This document shows, one piece after another, positions 62,251 through 64,000 of a DNA stretch of 64,000 bases (the first letter of the stretch is position 1; each line of letters opens with the position of its first letter). The notes under the pieces are model-generated. The model ran no database searches. It saw only the letters and a program-made list of their open reading frames with translations, and was not told the origin of the DNA. Source of the DNA: Myotis daubentonii (Eukaryota > Chordata > Mammalia > Chiroptera > Vespertilionidae); contig NC_081842.1 of the NCBI RefSeq assembly GCF_963259705.1, forward strand, positions 181,912,349-181,976,348, read 5' to 3'. A program made the translations under genes and the position numbers.

Positions 62251-63255
62251 ACCTGCTGTTTTGTCAGCCCCAGACTTCCTCCTCCTTCTTTTGGTGACAG
62301 AGTTCCTGCCTTCCCTGTGGGTTACCCATTCCATGAGGCTAGGTGAGGGGGAATTCTTCAAGCCCCACCCATCACCCCTCTTCACATAGGGGTGGGTCTG
62401 CAACCCAAGCGTGGCCAATAGAGTCCCGTGCCCTCAGCCACAGGGGTTTGTCCAAGGATGGGCTCCTGGGTGAGCAGGGCAATGGAGCACTTTATTTAAG
62501 AGAGTGTATCTCCTTCTGATGAGCCTGGAACTTCAGGGCCATCTTGGCTACCAGAGGCTGCTGGAAGATGGAGCCAATAGGGAACACAGAGGTATCCCAA
62601 TAGCAGTGAAAACAGCTAACACCAAGGGTACCATTCTCCACTAAAAGGGACAGGGCTCCTTGGAGAAATGGCTGACTCTAGGCGTTGGGCAGAGAAAGTA
62701 TAAGACCAGCCAGAAACCAAGAAAGAGGCCTCTTGTACTGGAAATAAGGAAGGGAGCTCACGAAACAATGGGGATCTGTCACCAGGACACAAAAGCTTGC
62801 TGGAAGGGAGTCCACTGGTCAAATTGGGGGAGGTTAGAGTATCACAATAAGTCATGGCAGCAACAGATGACATAGTCCATTGAATAAACTAGGAATCCAC
62901 GACTCTACATTGATGTAAATAAGTAAATGAGTAAATTGAAAGTCTGATGGGGATATTTACATGGTTTCAGAGTAGCTCCCCACATAATATTTCTGACAAA
63001 GGGGTAAACAGTGACTTTATAGAGGAGAACCTGGGCAGCCACCGTCTCACACAAGTGATTGAAATGACCATCATCAGTAATGGAGCAAGTCAAAAGCATG
63101 CGCCACCATTGCATAGCAGGCAATGAGAGAAAGGCAGCATTACTGTGCTTTTCCTGCCAGACGTGCATGGCGGGGGCGTGGTTATGAGGAAACAGACAAA
63201 CCCAAACTAAGGCACAACTTACAAAACAGCTGGCCTGTAATCTGCAACGTCAGGA

Positions 63256-63700
63256 GATCACCATCGCCCGGCTCCCCTTGACGACCTCGCAGGCCCTGCA
63301 GCCATGGCCAGCAAGGGCTTGCCCAGCCTGAAGCAGCAAGTGGAAGGGGTTGCCCAGGATGCAACCACGGACCAGTGACCGAATCTAGCCAGGAAACCAT
63401 CGACAAGACTGCTAACCAAGTCCTAACCGGTTTGGCTCAGTGGATAGAGCGTCGGCCTGCAGACTGAAGGGTCCCAGGTTTGATTTCAGTCAAGGGCATG
63501 TACCTTGGTTGCGGGCACATCCTCAGTGCTAACCAAGCCTCTGAGACTTTCTCAGGTTTTGGTGTGTGTGTTGGGGGGGGGGGGGGATGAGGCCTCCTGA
63601 AGTGACAAAAGGGAGCGATGGGTGACTCCCCTCCAAGCCCTGAGCTCAGGTCAGCTGCTGCCCCCTTGGCCGGATGCTTCATGTTCAAAAAAAGAGAAAA
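63256..63700 (+). pseudogene. ADIRF: ADIRF-like processed pseudogene, split by a Ves SINE
   Basis: ADIRF (adipogenesis regulatory factor) is a protein of about 76 residues. From ATG 63304 the + strand reads MASKGLPSLKQQVEGVAQD, close to the ADIRF N-terminus. After a short tract it meets an in-frame TGA at 63375-63377. One frame over it resumes with SSQETIDKTANQASETFSGF across the Ves insertion (63421-63526), and the C-terminal GLLK plus TGA is at 63591-63605. The middle of the protein is deleted and the segment before GLLK is replaced by a (GT)n(G)n run. No introns, and an A-rich stretch follows at 63688. It sits inside an L1. All this fits a dead retrocopy. The 5' edge is inferred from the end of L1 similarity. 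Confidence 0.78.
63421..63526 (+). mobile_element. 3'-truncated Ves SINE inside the ADIRF pseudogene
   Basis: CCTAACCGGTTTGGCTCAGT head and GGTTTGATTTCAGTC B-box, ending at GGGCACATCCTCAG without the CT-rich tail or poly(A). It is flanked by TGCTAACCAAG at 63410-63420 and 63527-63537. Confidence 0.9.
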
Positions 63701-64000
63701 GACCAAGAAAGTCAAGGAAAGGCTAAGGACTGAGGAAACAAAACAGACGAGACAAAAAGGCGCAATGAGTGACTTGGAGCTGATCTCCTTTTCCAGAAAA
63801 ACATTCCTGAGACAGTCAGTGACATCAGAGTGGGGTCCTGGAATGAAATGGGAGCCGTGTATAATTACTGATTTCATGATTTTGATGGTTACCTTTTGTC
63901 CTCTTTTGTAAGAAATAAAAACTAAAATTCAGGGGTGATGGGGCATCATTTGGCAACTTATCCAATCATTCACAAGTTTTATATGGTGCTTTCAACTTTT

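Larger units (their letters stand above)
62820..64000 (+). mobile_element. Old L1 (L1ME-type) 3' UTR, host of nested insertions
   Basis: AAATTGGGGGAGGTTAGAGT, CATTGAATAAACTAGGAATCC, AAAGTCTGATGGGGATATTT and ACAAAGGGGTAAACAGTGAC reproduce the L1M 3' UTR order as far as AACAGCTGGCCTGTAATCTG at about 63240. L1-like sequence appears to resume at about 63695 and continues to the window end. The piece between is an ADIRF-like retropseudogene with its own SINE. Confidence 0.65.

Overview
This window is nuclear DNA of a mammal, and its repeats point to a vespertilionid (vesper) bat. It carries three repeat families that are diagnostic in combination: tRNA-derived Ves SINEs, HeliBat-type non-autonomous Helitrons (5' TC, 3' CTAG, inserted between A and T) and SPIN-type non-autonomous hAT elements. 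These sit on an older mammalian background of MIR, L2, L1, MER5 and MER20 copies. The coding genes are spread over many GT-AG exons.

Three genes were recognised in the order PARS2 - TTC4 - MROH7, which is the mammalian gene order at human 1p32.3. PARS2 (1..1428, + strand) is a complete 475-residue mitochondrial prolyl-tRNA synthetase on one uninterrupted coding exon. TTC4 (24915 down to 9927, - strand) was rebuilt from ten exons whose phases all agree and gives 387 residues, the human length. It encodes an HSP90/HSP70 co-chaperone with three TPRs, and its CpG-rich promoter lies at about 24.4-25.1 kb. MROH7 (about 61.7 kb down to 30898, - strand) is a HEAT-repeat protein. Nineteen exons, plus two likely further upstream ones, were placed with consistent phase, and the 5' third of the gene lies beyond the window. 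MROH7 and TTC4 are co-directional with about 6 kb between them, the arrangement in which human MROH7-TTC4 read-through transcripts are known.

Layout: 1-1.4 kb PARS2; 1.4-9.9 kb PARS2-TTC4 intergenic, holding a full-length HAL1 (half-L1) with a 19-bp target duplication and two HeliBats; 9.9-24.9 kb TTC4, whose introns are heavily loaded with HeliBat, SPIN, Ves and L1; 25-30.9 kb intergenic, with two LTR-like blocks and a truncated L1; 30.9-61.7 kb MROH7, whose introns hold most of the Ves SINEs; 62.8-64 kb an old L1 3' end containing an ADIRF-like retropseudogene that is itself interrupted by a Ves SINE.

No novel gene system (CRISPR, operon, gene cluster) is present. The interesting content is transposon biology: nested insertions with readable target duplications, adjacent Helitrons, horizontally transferred SPIN elements inside bat-specific SINEs, and a 51-bp hAT remnant next to a TTC4 splice donor. 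Exon boundaries were read by eye from splice signals, frame and recalled family sequence; no alignment was run.
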